In this document: positions 1 through 10,511 of the stretch, in pieces
Layout of the letters: each line of letters begins with the position of its first letter
Position numbering within the stretch: the first letter of the stretch is position 1
From: Blakeslea trispora
Taxonomy: Eukaryota > Mucoromycota > Mucoromycetes > Mucorales > Choanephoraceae
Assembly: GCA_025331445.1 (NCBI GenBank)
Contig: JAIWNE010000216.1
Span: 1-30,677, forward strand
Direction: 5' to 3'
Length of the DNA stretch: 30,677 bases
Made by a program: the position numbers and the translations under genes
The notes under the pieces: model-generated
Seen by the model: only the letters and a program-made list of their open reading frames with translations
Databases searched by the model: none
Told to the model about the DNA's origin: nothing

Positions 1-1
1 C

Positions 2-1646
2 TCCTTCCGTTTCCCTAAGCGTGTGCCTACCTTCTTGAATCGTACTGCTCTCCTCAATGGTAGTACGGAGGGTGTCAAGGCTTATGTTGTTTGTCCAAAG
101 TGTCATGCTTTGCATGAAAAAACGGATGGTGCAGTCATCTGTGACAAGCCCATGGCCAATGCCATATTCATCCCACGCACGCCTCCTTCTACTGTACTGG
201 AAATCTCTTGGCGTTGAACAACCGTGTTCCTGCAACTTTGTCGTTCAGATGGAGTATGCCTACTGCTCTGTCGAGGCTACTCTAAAAAAGTTTTTAGAAG
301 ACGAGGTTTTGCCGACCAACTTGCCCAGTGGAAACACCGTCGCACTTTGGAAGGTTACTATTTGGACTTGCAAGATGCCAGCATGTTCAACACTTTAAGG
401 CTTGCCCACTGATGCGGTTCCCTTTGCCTACTGAATCCATTACAATTGCAGTTGGCTCTCAACATCGATTGGTTCAGTCCCTTTGAGCACAGTTACAGTG
501 TGGGCTGTATCTACATGTTCATACTTAACTTGCTAAAGAAGGACGGCCGCGATTTAAGGAAAAACATGATCTTGGTTGGTGTGATCCCTGGCCCTAGTGA
601 GCCTAGTACTACTGCCATCAATCACTATCTTCGGCCTTTGGTGAATGAGCTCTTGGTGTTGATGAGAGGTGTAGATATGCCAGTCACCTTGCTCGATGGC
701 AAAGTTGTTTACAACAAAGTCCGAGCAGCCATCTCCTTAATCAGTTGTGATTTACCGGCAACAAAGAAACTAATTGGTAGCCTGTCATACAACGGTCATC
801 GTGCTTGTCACATGTGAGATCTTGTTTTTCCTTCTCTTCCTGGTGGTGTCAGTAGACATAACTACTGTAACTGGAACTGTGACAGTTGGCCTAGAAAAAT
901 CCCGATGCCACTCGCCAAGCTTCTGAGGATTGGTTACGAGCATCCTCTGGTGTAAGAAGAAAGGAAGTCGAAAAGGCAACTGGATCAAGGTACTCTATCC
1001 TGAATGAACTACCTTACTTTAGCTACGATCTGGTTGCTTTGGAACCGATGCATTGTTTGTACTTGGGCATTGCCAAACGATGCATTTCTGCTATGATACC
1101 CCTGACTTCTTATGAAGTCATTCAACAGAAGATGAAGAAAATGATCTTCAATCCGGATCACACCTGCGGCCCTCTCTCTAACAAGATCGGTGAAAATGGG
1201 TTCCACAATGTCAAGGCAGTGGAGTTCAAGGACTTTGTGGTTGGTGTTGCTTCTTTGGTGCTAAAAGGAGTAATTGGAGAAGATGAATATGCTGTGGTGA
1301 TGAACCTCATCAAAGCTTTTAGGATTTAGAAGGTGATAGCATAGCTATTCAAGATATACAAGTTGTTCACAACTATTTGCTTGCTTTTGCTGTGGGGTAC
1401 GAGAGGTTATACTCTCATGACTTAGTTACCCCTAACTTCCATTTCATGTTGCATCTTCGCGACTCAATGCGAAAGTGGGGTCCTGTTTCTTGCTTCTGGG
1501 GGTTCAATTTTGAACGAAACAACATGTTTGTAAAAAGAATCCGTACCAACCACCGACAAGGCCTTGAAAAAACGTATATGAATGAGATGCAATTAATCAT
1601 CTTCTCTGAAGATTTTGATTTTCTTACACATAATAGTTCCAACTGA
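2..1646 (+). pseudogene. Decayed CACTA/EnSpm (tnp2-type) transposase, N-terminal and central part, 5' end outside window
   Basis: The reading frame opens before the window edge. A cysteine pair (VVCPKCHALHE) near residue 30 is typical of the N-terminal zinc region of tnp2-type transposases. Further on come LNIDWFSPFEH, GVIPGPSEPS, YLRPLVNELLVLMRG and CDLPATKKLIG, which I recognise as the conserved core of this family in fungi, and then LEPMHCLYLGIAKR, the position of the family's D-x-M-H catalytic motif. The gene is broken. In-frame stops lie at 215-217, 410-412 and 815-817; the last falls where a Cys of a C-x-x-C pair is expected. Frame changes occur near 895 (into the frame running 898-1329) and near 1325 (into the frame running 1329-1646). 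The catalytic Asp appears as Glu in LEPMH. Role by family: cut-and-paste transposase acting in the nucleus. Family call good; inactive copy. Confidence 0.8.
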
Positions 1647-2117
1647 TTACCTTTTTTTTGTCTTGTTTCTGACCTTCTTTTCTTTCTTTAGATTTCTTTT
1701 TTTTTCCTTTATTTTTTTTTCCACACCCGCTTTTTCTTCTCTAATCTTTGTATCTCCTTTTTTTTTCAAATAAATTCTTTGGTACACAAAAAAAGGGTCT
1801 TTTAAAAAAGAATCCCTAGTATTTAAAAAAAAGTAATCGTTACCCATAATGTTAATGTGCGCTTCATGTATGATTGTGTTTTTATCTTTATCAGAATTCA
1901 AGTCATTCCAAATTTCTTACTGTTAGTGACGCTCATTACAAAAGGCAATAGATATTTGGTTTGTATCACCACTGACGGAACTGAAATAAGTTACAGATAG
2001 AGGTGGTTAAATGAGCAAGTGTTTTAAACACAATTCTTTTTCCTCTTTTCCTCATTTCCGTTTTTTTTTTAAAACAAAACTTTTTGGATTTCAGAACCTA
2101 AAAACCCATCAAACAAC
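1647..2117. other. Pyrimidine-rich non-coding gap inside the transposase locus
   Basis: The first 180 bases are T/C-rich runs, followed by AT-rich sequence without a long frame. The segment separates the central transposase block from the block encoding its usual C-terminal part. It could be a degraded intron, an insertion scar, or an intergenic region if the two blocks are separate genes. I see no terminal repeats or target duplication that would show an insertion. Confidence 0.5.
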
Positions 2118-2827
2118 ATGAACAGTATTACAGCCTCAGACAATGACCAGATAATTACTGAATTAGATGAAGAACAACAGCGCAAGCAGCTGCATCTATG
2201 TTTTGTGATTTTGTTGGATTCTCGTCAATCAACGGCGATCCTTTTGGATATGAAGAAATGCCTCCAGAAAGCTACAGATCCATCAGATGGGCGTCTTCTA
2301 AACACAGTCGTCTTTCAGAGAAGGAATATGCATGTCTTTTGGATTATTACACACTTGCATATGAGGGATTTACGTCTTCAAACGATGTGCAAAATTTTAA
2401 ATCCATCGACCTTTTAGGATACAATTATTCATCTCGACTGACAGGCAGTAACAGTGGTGTTTATGTCAATGCATTTCGAAAGAAAGGAACTGAAATAGAC
2501 TCCTTACTAGATGAAACAACGTTACGAACCGGCGCAACTAGATTCTTTTTCAAGCATGCACCTCTGTTAGAAGACGAAAATGGCGAAGCCCCTCAAAAAC
2601 TTGATCATTATTTTGCTTTCATACAATGGTTCAAGCTTCCTAGAGAAGGGATAGAGGATTTACAGTCCTATACAGATGACAGCATGCAACCATTTATTGA
2701 TCAGTTCGAAGAGGATGACTTTTTTTGTATAGTTCCTGTACACAAGATCCATTCTACTTCGCATTTATATTATCCAGGCATTGCCAACATAGTAGCAGCT
2801 TTGCATCTACCAAGAAAAATTCGATGA
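2118..2827 (+). pseudogene. C-terminal part of tnp2-type transposase protein, one frame change
   Basis: A short opening frame (2118 to about 2190, acidic/Gln-rich) runs into a second frame (about 2198-2827) that stays open for about 209 codons. The second part contains CDFVGFSSINGDPFGYEEMP, LSEKEYACLLDYY, DHYFAFIQWFKLP and FFCIVPVHKIHS. To my recollection these blocks resemble the C-terminal region that follows the tnp2 catalytic core in Mucoralean transposase proteins (FAFVQWF and PVHRI-type motifs). The region has no known enzymatic role. The stop at 2825-2827 lies only 27 bases from the stop of the convergent gene on the other strand, which fits a compact two-gene transposon. It could be a separate second ORF rather than the transposase tail. 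The long clean frame suggests less decay than upstream. Confidence 0.65.
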
Positions 2828-2854
2828 AATATTTACAGGACGACAAAATTTTAT

Positions 2855-4090
2855 TTACAATAAAAGATCCAAAAACGAATCTGATTCTTGTTCTTGTAAG
2901 GTATTCTCTTTAATATCCCAAGAGGGAAGCTTCTTGACAGGCAGGCGGGCTTCAACATCAACAACTTCAATTCGGCTTTTCTTGGCAGAACCGAATTGAC
3001 CCTTCTTCTTTTGCGTTCTTCTGCATTCGTCAAGGTAATCGAAGAACATAGTACACTACAAGATAATACCATATTAGTTCTAACTACTCCCATATACTAG
3101 GGTCAAAATGTCTTTTATAACTACCTTGGTACTTCTGTAGGAGGGAGCTTTTCTCACCGTAATCTCCTCATTGTTCTCAATGACATCTTCTGGATCAGAT
3201 GTCATTTCGCTGCACAGAAGTTGCTCGCATTCGTTTCGAGAGCCAAACTTTCAACACAGTCATCGATGTTCATCGAGAAGACCATTCTTCTTTTGCGAAG
3301 AACCTTTTGTATTAAGGTTAGTAACTGTCAAACTCACATTCTCTGTTTGTGTCAATTTACTTACATATGATTTACGAGAACTTGCGTTATTTCTCATTCT
3401 TTTTTGTGCCTGTTCTACTTCAGGCTTCTTCTCGTCTTCGTTCTTTCTCTTCAGATTGTTGAACCGACTACGAACAACTTCCAGCAAGTACTTGCGCTTT
3501 TGCACAGGTCTCCATTTCAACTGGGCAGCAACTTCTGCCACCTTTGGATGAACAGCCAGTTGAGCAACGATGCTGCTGACAATCTTCGCGTTCTCCTCAT
3601 CTTTCATGAGGCTGGAGCCCATGTTCCACTGAGTGTCCCTCAAGGCTCTCACCTCGGCTGTCTTCATGGCTCTCTGTGTCATTGAAACCATATGTTAGTA
3701 CACCAAGAAGCAAAATTTCAAAGATTCAAGACTTACTCTAATCGCATGCTTGGCAATTCTACCTGGAGCACGACCGATGGAAGTACTGGCCATCATCTTT
3801 TTGGCCATGGTCTTCATGCCATCCATTTCCTTCTGCATAGTATGCATCTGGAAAGTCATTTCATGCATTTGCATGGTCATGCCCCGGATTTGGTCATCCT
3901 TCTTGGCCATTTCCTGCTGAATGGCCAACTTGAACTCTTCTGTACTCTTTTGAGTATCAGCGATGAGAGCCTTCAACTTGCTCAATTCCAAAGACATGGC
4001 GTTGTTTTGGCGGGTCGCGTTATTTACACGAGGTGCAAAACGAGGGGGAGCATCAATAGGAATTGCTTGTCTGTTGTTGTTGTTGTTCAT
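2855..4090 (-). CDS. Spliced companion protein of the tnp2-type element, possible DNA-binding accessory protein
   Basis: Proposed exons on the - strand: 4090-3737, 3673-3365, about 3303/3247-3125 and 3055-2855. Intron 1 (3736-3674) has a GTAAGT donor, TACTAAC branch point and CACAG acceptor, and keeps phase 0. Intron 2 starts with GTAAGT at 3364 and has TTACTAAC before an AAAAG acceptor at 3304. Intron 3 (3124-3056) runs GTAGTT to TTGTAG and keeps phase 0. The protein is about 340 residues. It has an Asn-rich N-terminus, a Met/Gln-rich heptad-like coiled-coil region (about residues 35-100), a basic block around KWRPVQKRKYLLEVVRSRF, and an acidic middle. The frame entering exon 3 does not match the frame of its second half, so one frameshift or an acceptor at 3248 is needed. 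Convergent placement beside the transposase suggests a TNPA-like partner; that role is inference, as I recognise no domain. Confidence 0.6.
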
Positions 4091-4680
4091 TGGAAAAAAT
4101 GATTTATGTATAAAAGGTAACAGAAGAGTGGAAATAGGAAGCTATGTTACAGTTTAAATATGATCTCTTACTTACCAATTTGTAAATCTGGGTACACAAT
4201 GTCAACATTGCTTGTATGACCGAGAAAAAATTTTTCTTCAACAGAATTCACTTTCCCGCTCTTAAACGCAACTTCTTTTTTATTCTTTCTTTTCCTTTTT
4301 TCTCTCGTTCTTTATTTTATTTTATGTGGTAAGTTTTATTTTCGCCTTTACGGATAATATAGTCTTAAGCTTTGTATTTTTTTTAGATTATCACTAGTAT
4401 CTTTCAAGAGAAGAGGTTAGTATTACACTGTTCATTCAAACACCTAATTAACATGAACTTTTCGTAGATTACCTGTCTGTGTTGCCACTGATTTTTGGTT
4501 TTGAGGTTGGTATTAATCTTAACTACATAATTATCTCCTTTACATTTGACTAAAATTTTTTGTTTATTTAGATTGCCTTCTTCAGGGAACGTCTTTCTTT
4601 GTGGGTTCTTTTGATGGGTGAATTTTTGGTAAGCAATATCACGTATCATTGTTTTTATCAGCTTTCTAACAATTTCATTT
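4091..4680. other. AT-rich upstream region of the companion gene
   Basis: No gene is visible. The stretch lies immediately 5' of the - strand gene that starts at 4090 and probably holds its promoter. Pyrimidine-rich and T-rich runs are present on the + strand around 4260-4320. I could not pick a convincing TATA box. Confidence 0.4.
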
Positions 4681-4930
4681 CTAGAATTGTACCGCGTCTG
4701 TTTTCGCTCTCTGTTCTTCCAGGCTTTTTGCGCTATTGATCAAGATTGCTCCTCTGTGTGGCGTTTCAAGCGTTTTTGCTAAAAAACTGGCCCCTAAACG
4801 ATATCCTGGTGAAGGTAAGTGCAAGGGTGGAAATCCATGGCATCCCATGCCAATTCCGCTCTTTTTAGTCATATCTAGGCCAGTAAAATGGTCGTTTTTA
4901 GTAGTACATGATGTATATATATATCAATAT
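4681..4930. repeat. GC-richer island with a 15-base palindrome, candidate element end
   Basis: This stretch is clearly richer in G/C than its surroundings. It contains TGGCATCCCATGCCA at 4838-4852 (six-base arms around CCC) and related inverted pieces around 4780-4800 and 4878-4905 (the AACTGGCCCC / AGGCCAGT region). Its position beyond the companion gene makes it a candidate subterminal region of the tnp2-type element. I could not find a terminal repeat or a second copy in the window to prove it. A small open frame on the - strand here looks accidental. Confidence 0.35.
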
Positions 4931-5237
4931 TTTAAATAAAAAACCCAATTAAAAAGCATTTAAAAAAGCGCAAAAATCTATTTTAGGCATATAAAGTGAA
5001 AGAAGTAAAGAATTAGTACTACCTAAAGCTAAAGAAGCATCCAAATAAAGGTATCATCGTTAGAAAGATGAGCGAATAGCAAAAGGAAAGGAAGCGTCAA
5101 ATGAATGTAAATTGTAACGTGGAACAAGGCTAAAGAAAAGAAGTATGTCCCGAAGGATGTACAAACTAAAATCAAAGGTCCGTTTAAGGAAGGTCAGCCA
5201 AGGGTTCGTCTGTAAGAAGGGCGAATCATCAAAAGGT
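4931..5237. other. Intergenic stretch, nothing recognised
   Basis: AT-rich sequence between the GC-rich island and the left flank of element A. An open frame on the - strand runs across the boundary of element A into this stretch. Because it spans a transposon junction it is unlikely to be a real gene. Confidence 0.4.
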
Positions 5238-5280
5238 ATGAGACGTCTCATCAACAAGAAAAGAATGAAGATGAGACGGT
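5238..5280. repeat. ATGAGACG palindrome and half-site beside the insertion of element A
   Basis: ATGAGACGTCTCAT at 5238-5251 is a perfect 14-base palindrome. ATGAGACGGT at 5271-5280 repeats the same half-site and directly abuts element A; its last three bases, GGT, form the left target duplication. The same ATGAGACG motif forms the hairpins on the far side of A at 11676-11770. Confidence 0.7.
5278..5280. repeat. Target site duplication GGT, left side of A
   Basis: The three bases directly before CACCAC match GGT at 11648-11650 directly after GTGGTG. Confidence 0.8.
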
Positions 5281-5723
5281 CACCACGGCGTAGAGGGTGT
5301 ATATAGTGACTTATATAATTGTGAAATAACCCTGCGTTATATTTGTTTTTTTCATATGCGGTTTCAACGAAAAATAGGCAGAAACACAATGAGAACCGAT
5401 GCAGAAACACAAGAATTGGGCCGTGGGTAAAGTATTATACGAGCTTACTTTGAATAGGAGTTGTTTATAGTCGAATCATATCTAACTTAGGTCTCAAAGG
5501 GGAGTTATAGTGACAAATGGCCTTTAGAGTATATAGTAATGATGATTTAACAAGTTTTAGAAGTATAAGCAATAAATGGGCTAATCGTATCGCTTTAATC
5601 TTCGGATAAGCTTGACATATGATTGGATTATTTAAGTATTATGGGCAAATTGAGCTTCTTTGATTTTATTAATTTGAATCAATATATGCTATATATGGGT
5701 TTTTCTTTAGGCTGATTTGTAGC

Positions 5724-7237
5724 TCAGATGTCCTTTTTTGTAATAGGGATGCTGCATCGGGTGTACTCAGATAGATTGGCATGCTTGGCTTTGATATAGG
5801 TACCTTTTGGAATCATAGGAAGCAGTATAGGAAGCAGAAATGAATTAATTTCCATGACTAGAGCCTTCAATTCGCACCTTAATCGCTTTGTAGTAGCTGC
5901 GCTTGAAAAGATATACAGCCTTAACCGAGAGTGATTTTCTTTCGTAAATTTTTTTTTCTTGACAGCCAACTTGAAGCAACATGCAAGGTCATGAGCAACA
6001 CCAACTGAGAGATTACTAGTCACCAGTATACAAAAGAGTCAGAAACAATAGAGGAAGAAAGTAAATAGCATAGCAAGTCTATAAAACAAAAAAAATAAAG
6101 ATGAGACGCGATCCTTTACACATGTACTTTGTCATGAGCATGTTGTGTCCTTTAGTTGCGATTAGGTAAACTCATGAGTCCAGCCAACAGTGAGAGCAAC
6201 AGTCAGAAGTAAACAGTTGATAAAGAGAAGTTCATTCGGTAAGACAGTCAAGTCAAAATAATCTGGAAGCGGTATTTCACTTGTCAGGAAAGAGATTCAA
6301 AGCGATGAGGCAAGCTCATCTGAGATGGAGCACCCATGTAAGCATGAGCAAAGGCGAGAAGACACAAAAAGAAAAAAAGCACAAGCAGTAAAGTTGAAAG
6401 GAACCCCAAGTTCAATCAAAAAGAGATTCGGCAACCTTTAAAAGCACAGACCATAGTAGTGAAAGGAGAATAGGCGGATAAAGAGCATTTCTTGAAGATG
6501 AGGTAGAGAGATGGCGACATGAGAAGAGACCAAGTATCCTGAACGACGGTATATTAAAGGGAAACTATAATTCAAAAAGCTAGGGCAATAACCAGAGACA
6601 ATACTTAGATAGGTGGATCACATGTGCACATAAGAAAGAGAATAGACATGAATAAATCAGGCATAGGATGGAAGCATGGTAGGCGATTGGATATACGATT
6701 GTCAAAGAGTTTCAAGGCAATGACTACAAATAGAGCAAGTTAGTCGATGCAATGTATACAAAAGCATTTGAACATTTAAATGGAGAAATCGAAGGACCTT
6801 AGGCAAGAGTAACTTGAAAAAGACGCATCAATCCAAATAGACAGCCCTTTAAAAGATGGTATTTAGAAAACAGTCAAAGAGGTATAGGTTTGAGCAACAT
6901 GGTATAGAGCAGGCAGTTTGGATAAAGAAGTCATGGATGAGTTGGCAGAAAGCAATACAGAAGAGTGTGTCATGGATAAAAGATTGTCTATCAAAGTCAA
7001 TGATGAGTATCTACACAAGTATGTATAAAGTGGATGATCAGCAGATATATACGGAAGAAAAGTTGAAGGATTCTAAGAAATAGAAGAGAAGCGTAGTCGA
7101 GTTATTGAGATGTTGTCATCATAAGGTGATACACATGTAGCTATTGTGAAATAAAAGAGTTAGTGATGTTGATGGATTATATGATATTTGTATAAAAAAA
7201 AAAAAAAAAAAAAAAGAGAGAGATAAAAGTGCTTACC
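5724..7237 (-). pseudogene. Decayed multi-exon hydrophobic-protein gene carried by element A (cargo gene 1)
   Basis: The 5' end is a promoter-like block with a splice donor (GGTAAGC read on the - strand, 7237-7231). The 3' end is an open frame of 99 codons (6023-5724) whose predicted protein is identical in B. Its tail aligns without gaps to the end of the D locus: 11 of 38 residues match by eye, including TK-D, N, K and IY, and the D residue Trp corresponds to the stop codon TGA here. Between the two ends no frame stays open for long. The region translates into several hydrophobic stretches broken by stops, consistent with a former multi-pass membrane protein. I do not recognise the family. 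The identical 99-codon frame in A and B probably reflects recent sequence exchange rather than selection, because C has a deletion in it. Confidence 0.5.
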
Positions 7238-7440
7238 TTTTGCTGTGCATTTACTGAAAAAAAAAAGAGAAAAAAGAAAATGGGGGATTAAAAAAAATGG
7301 CTAGCATATATGAGAAATATGGCAGTGATGGGAAGAAAGCATGATTTCATTGACAGATTTAAGCTAAAATCATACTGAAAAGGAAAATGTCTTGGATTTG
7401 CATAAACAGATTTTATTAGTGATCAATTAAAGGAACGCTT
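7215..7440 (-). promoter_or_regulatory. Conserved promoter and first splice donor block, copy in A
   Basis: Read on the - strand, this block has TTTTCCTTTTCAGT, CTTCCCATCACTGCCATA, an ATATATGC stretch in place of the TATA-like element, a CCCCCATTTTCTTT pyrimidine tract and the donor GGTAAGC. The same order occurs in B (13650-13895), C (23918-24140) and the diverged locus D (20958-21145). In D the TATA-like element is a good TATATAAAG. I take it to be the core promoter and leader of cargo gene 1. Confidence 0.55.
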
Positions 7441-9100
7441 TACAAAAGGGGATCTTAAAGAAGCACTTCAAACAGAATCTATGAAGAAGCTGATAGTAAA
7501 GCGTCGAGCTGTTTCATGTTAAACAAATTTGAGTAAAGCAATTTTAAACATAAAAGTGATAAGTTAAAAATCATAATGTATCAAAAGCAACTCCTTACAT
7601 AGTGTCGCTTTTGATCATGATTCAATCAATTATAATTATAGGATGGTACATTATGAGGCAAATATAGTATAATTATTCATTTAGTGTAATCGCTCATACA
7701 TATATAGTATCAGCGTCGCACCCTTTAGATCCATCTAAATACTAAACATTGAAGAATACAAGTTTCAGTTAGAACATGCTGTCATTTTATGACAGCTTCA
7801 TGTTCCTCAATATATCGTAGGATGGTGGATATCAGAAACATCAAGAAGAAGTATTCAAATAGATCATTCAGATGCAAAAAAATGGTGATGAATCCCTTTA
7901 ATTTAAAAAGAACTGTCCATCATGATTTTGCAATAATCAATCTTCTTTTTATCGAACCTTTAACGGATATCGTAAATTTATTTCTGAAGCAAACATACTT
8001 ATTCGCTAAAGCGACTCAGATATGTATCTTGTTTGGGAGTGATGTATATGTGACTTATCGCATTAGATCAATAAATAAGTATAGATGTTGATGATCATTT
8101 AATTGATCTCTTTGGCTGAAGAACAAATGCAATTGCAAGCAACTTGTTTTTAATTTGGCATCATTGCAAGTTTTACGAACACTTTGATTGTTACAATACT
8201 ACTTTATGAGATTGTCAACTTTACTTCAAATATAATTGTTTAAAAAAATAAATAGGAAAATTTGATTACTTCAAACAATAGTTTCTATAAATTATAATTA
8301 GAGCAAGGAATATTTGTTTATACCATTATGAGAGTATCAAGTAACTTTCTTCGCAAATAGATGTTTTTTCATAAGCAGTTCAATACCATCAAACTTTCAT
8401 CTACATTGTATATCGTCTTGTGTAGCAAAATTTACCATTATACATCTATCTTTTAAATTTAGAGGTATCCCTTTTTAGTATCTCTTTGAGAAATTGGTCA
8501 ATCCCATTTCAGATTTTCAACTTTATCATATAAGCAATCGCTTTCTATGGTATTTGTAGGTTCTTTTTTTTTTACTTTATTTTTCTTCAACCTTTTCCGA
8601 GATGGCTTACCATCTTGCATGCTCATGTAAGTTTGAGATGTCGGCATGCAGAACTGATGAGCAGTGAGAAAGCTAACATGTGCTCATAGAAGTCAACTTT
8701 TTTAGCTAAAGGAATATGTATTTCATACAAGCTATGACTTTTCTAAACAGTCTTTGGTATGCAAAAGCAATTCAGAGTATATGAAATCAATGCTTCATAA
8801 ACGATGTTATTATTGAAATCTAAGGATTATGTCTTTTTTCTCTACAATTCAAATGTAATTCTTTTTTAACTATATTTCATTCTTTTTAAGTAAATAATTG
8901 AGTTCATTACTATCACAAAAACTCTTTTTTTCTTGGTTGAAGCGTGTGATGCAAGCAGAAATATGAACCAAATTATCAACATCTACCTTATTTCTTTTTC
9001 TTAGTAATGGAAAATCCAGTGATCCGATTGGCCAATTTTTAAGAAGGTTCCAGGTCTTTTCTCTCTTTACCTATATTAAGATAGCTGACATACTCTAAAA
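7441..9100. other. Interior of element A, no readable gene
   Basis: AT-rich sequence that aligns with C (about 24140-25650) at roughly 80-85 per cent by eye. B lacks most of it. Small open frames occur (for example 7789-8091) but are not conserved in C, so I do not call them genes. Confidence 0.5.
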
Positions 9101-9108
9101 GTAAATTG

Positions 9109-9138
9109 CCCCCCAAAGTTCCGTGTTATTTATGGGGG
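9109..9138. repeat. Conserved hairpin with invariant loop, copy in A
   Basis: CCCCCA and TGGGGG pair around the loop AAGTTCCGTGTTATTTA. The loop is unchanged in element C (25658-25690), where the stem is longer (CACCCCCA / TGGGGGTG). It lies upstream of the second cargo locus and follows an inverted CCAAT-type GATTGGCC at about 9024. Confidence 0.6.
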
Positions 9139-9299
9139 TGACATTACTCTCTCTCTTCTGATTTCTTTCTTTTTTTCTCGCCTTTTTTTTTCTTCACTCT
9201 ATTGATTACTACACCCTTTTTTTTTCCTGAATCTCGACGATATTTTCTTTCTAGCTTAAGGTGATTTATTCTAGTCATTCAACATGATCGCTAACTTAT

Positions 9300-10511
9300 C
9301 CGTTCTTTTATCTGTCTAGAAAGAGGCTTGTTTTTTAGGTTTGTTCACGATCAATTTGGGCAGCTCAAGTCTTTATGATACAGTCACTCATCTTACCATC
9401 ACAAAGCAGACAATGCAGTTTTTTAAACACGCTATAACTAAATCACTTGAAAAGGATCAATAATTACAATATTTTCTAAATTATCAGTAATGGAGATGAT
9501 TACACTAACATGAGACTTCTTTTAATCGCGTTTAATATGAAGCAAAGGTAGGCAACTCGATGGCATTATATATGGCTTTATAATCTAACATTTTATGAAA
9601 GTATATAATGTATTAGTCTCACTGTTAAATGATTATTTTATGATGAAGCCCAATGAATCTTTGAAGCATGGTAAGGTATTGTTCCATTCTACGATTGATT
9701 ACCTGACTCACATATAAACCTTTAAAGATAGTATGGAGTCATTACTATTTCTGATTGAATCAACCTAAACATTCGGATTGCACCTTCAGCTTGTGATAAC
9801 AGTCTTTTATTTCTTCAACTCATTGAAGAGACTACTTTCACTCTCCAAACAACAATACTTAGCCGGATTTACATCTGATTTACTAGAGATCAATCTTATA
9901 AATGACAAAATGGAATCAAGAGGTAAAGTTATTAGTAAAAGTTGGGAGTTTTATTCAAAGAAAGATGCCATCATTGTCAACATCATTTCCGTTAAAAGAA
10001 TCAATTCAAGTTACATATCAACGGCACTTTGGATGATCAAAGGTTTTTCAGAGAGTATCATATTTTTTGAAAGGTAAGCATCTATGAGGCGGATTGCATT
10101 GAAAGCTAGTTGGACTATTTTTTTTATCATTTTGGAAATAAAAACGTATTATGATGGATCTATCTGAAAAGCGAGTGTTGGATTGTTGCTAGCATTGACC
10201 GAAAATGTTGATGATTGTTGCTGATACTTTATTACAATAAAAATGTACAACTATTGATTGTCTTGATGAAAGAAGAAAATGGATTACTCTTTTAGAGTCT
10301 ACAATTAATCTCTCTATTCCTTCTTATGACTTCTCAACAAGTGATTCTATTTCACCATTAAGTCCAATATCTATTTCAAAGGCTTTGTAACTGTTTGTTT
10401 ATACTGTTGATTTCGCTTAGTCTCAAAATTGAATTCTAATATATGACACTAACAGTTCTTAAAAAAGACTATCAAACATTTCATCCTTATTTAGTGAGAG
10501 TCATTAGCTGA
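9300..10511 (+). pseudogene. Decayed exon-containing locus in element A (cargo gene 2)
   Basis: Exon-like islands are shared with C. The first follows a good intron end (GCTAACTTATCC then CTGTCTAG, ending at 9320) and stays open for 47 codons from AAAGAG; it includes KEACFLGLFTINLGSSSLYD. A second small island carries GDDYTNMRLLLIAFNMKQ up to a G|GTAGGC donor (GTAAGC in C). A third carries FMMKPN before a GTAAGG donor. Another carries SDLLEIN and GKVISKSW. The last ends at TGA 10509-10511 after FHPYLVRVIS in B and C. Compared with C, A has single-base indels that break the frame in the fourth island. I do not recognise the protein family. Confidence 0.45.

Noticed and set aside
785..1206. Open frames on the - strand within the transposase
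   Set aside because: They are opposite the conserved transposase coding blocks and have no similarity of their own.
3171..3685. Open frames on the + strand opposite the companion gene
   Set aside because: They are antisense to well-supported exons with good splice sites and are Ser/Leu-rich shadows of them.
4681..4872. 63-codon frame on the - strand in the GC-rich island
   Set aside because: Composition follows the palindromic repeat structure; no start context, splice signals or protein features support it.
5060..5410. Open frame of 116 codons on the - strand, hydrophobic
   Set aside because: It crosses the proven left boundary of element A at 5281, so it joins unrelated sequences and is unlikely to be a gene.
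7194..7215. A-run of about 22 bases considered as a LINE poly(A) tail
   Set aside because: It lies inside element A at a position where B and C have a short A/T run, and no flanking duplication or LINE sequence is present; simple slippage expansion explains it.
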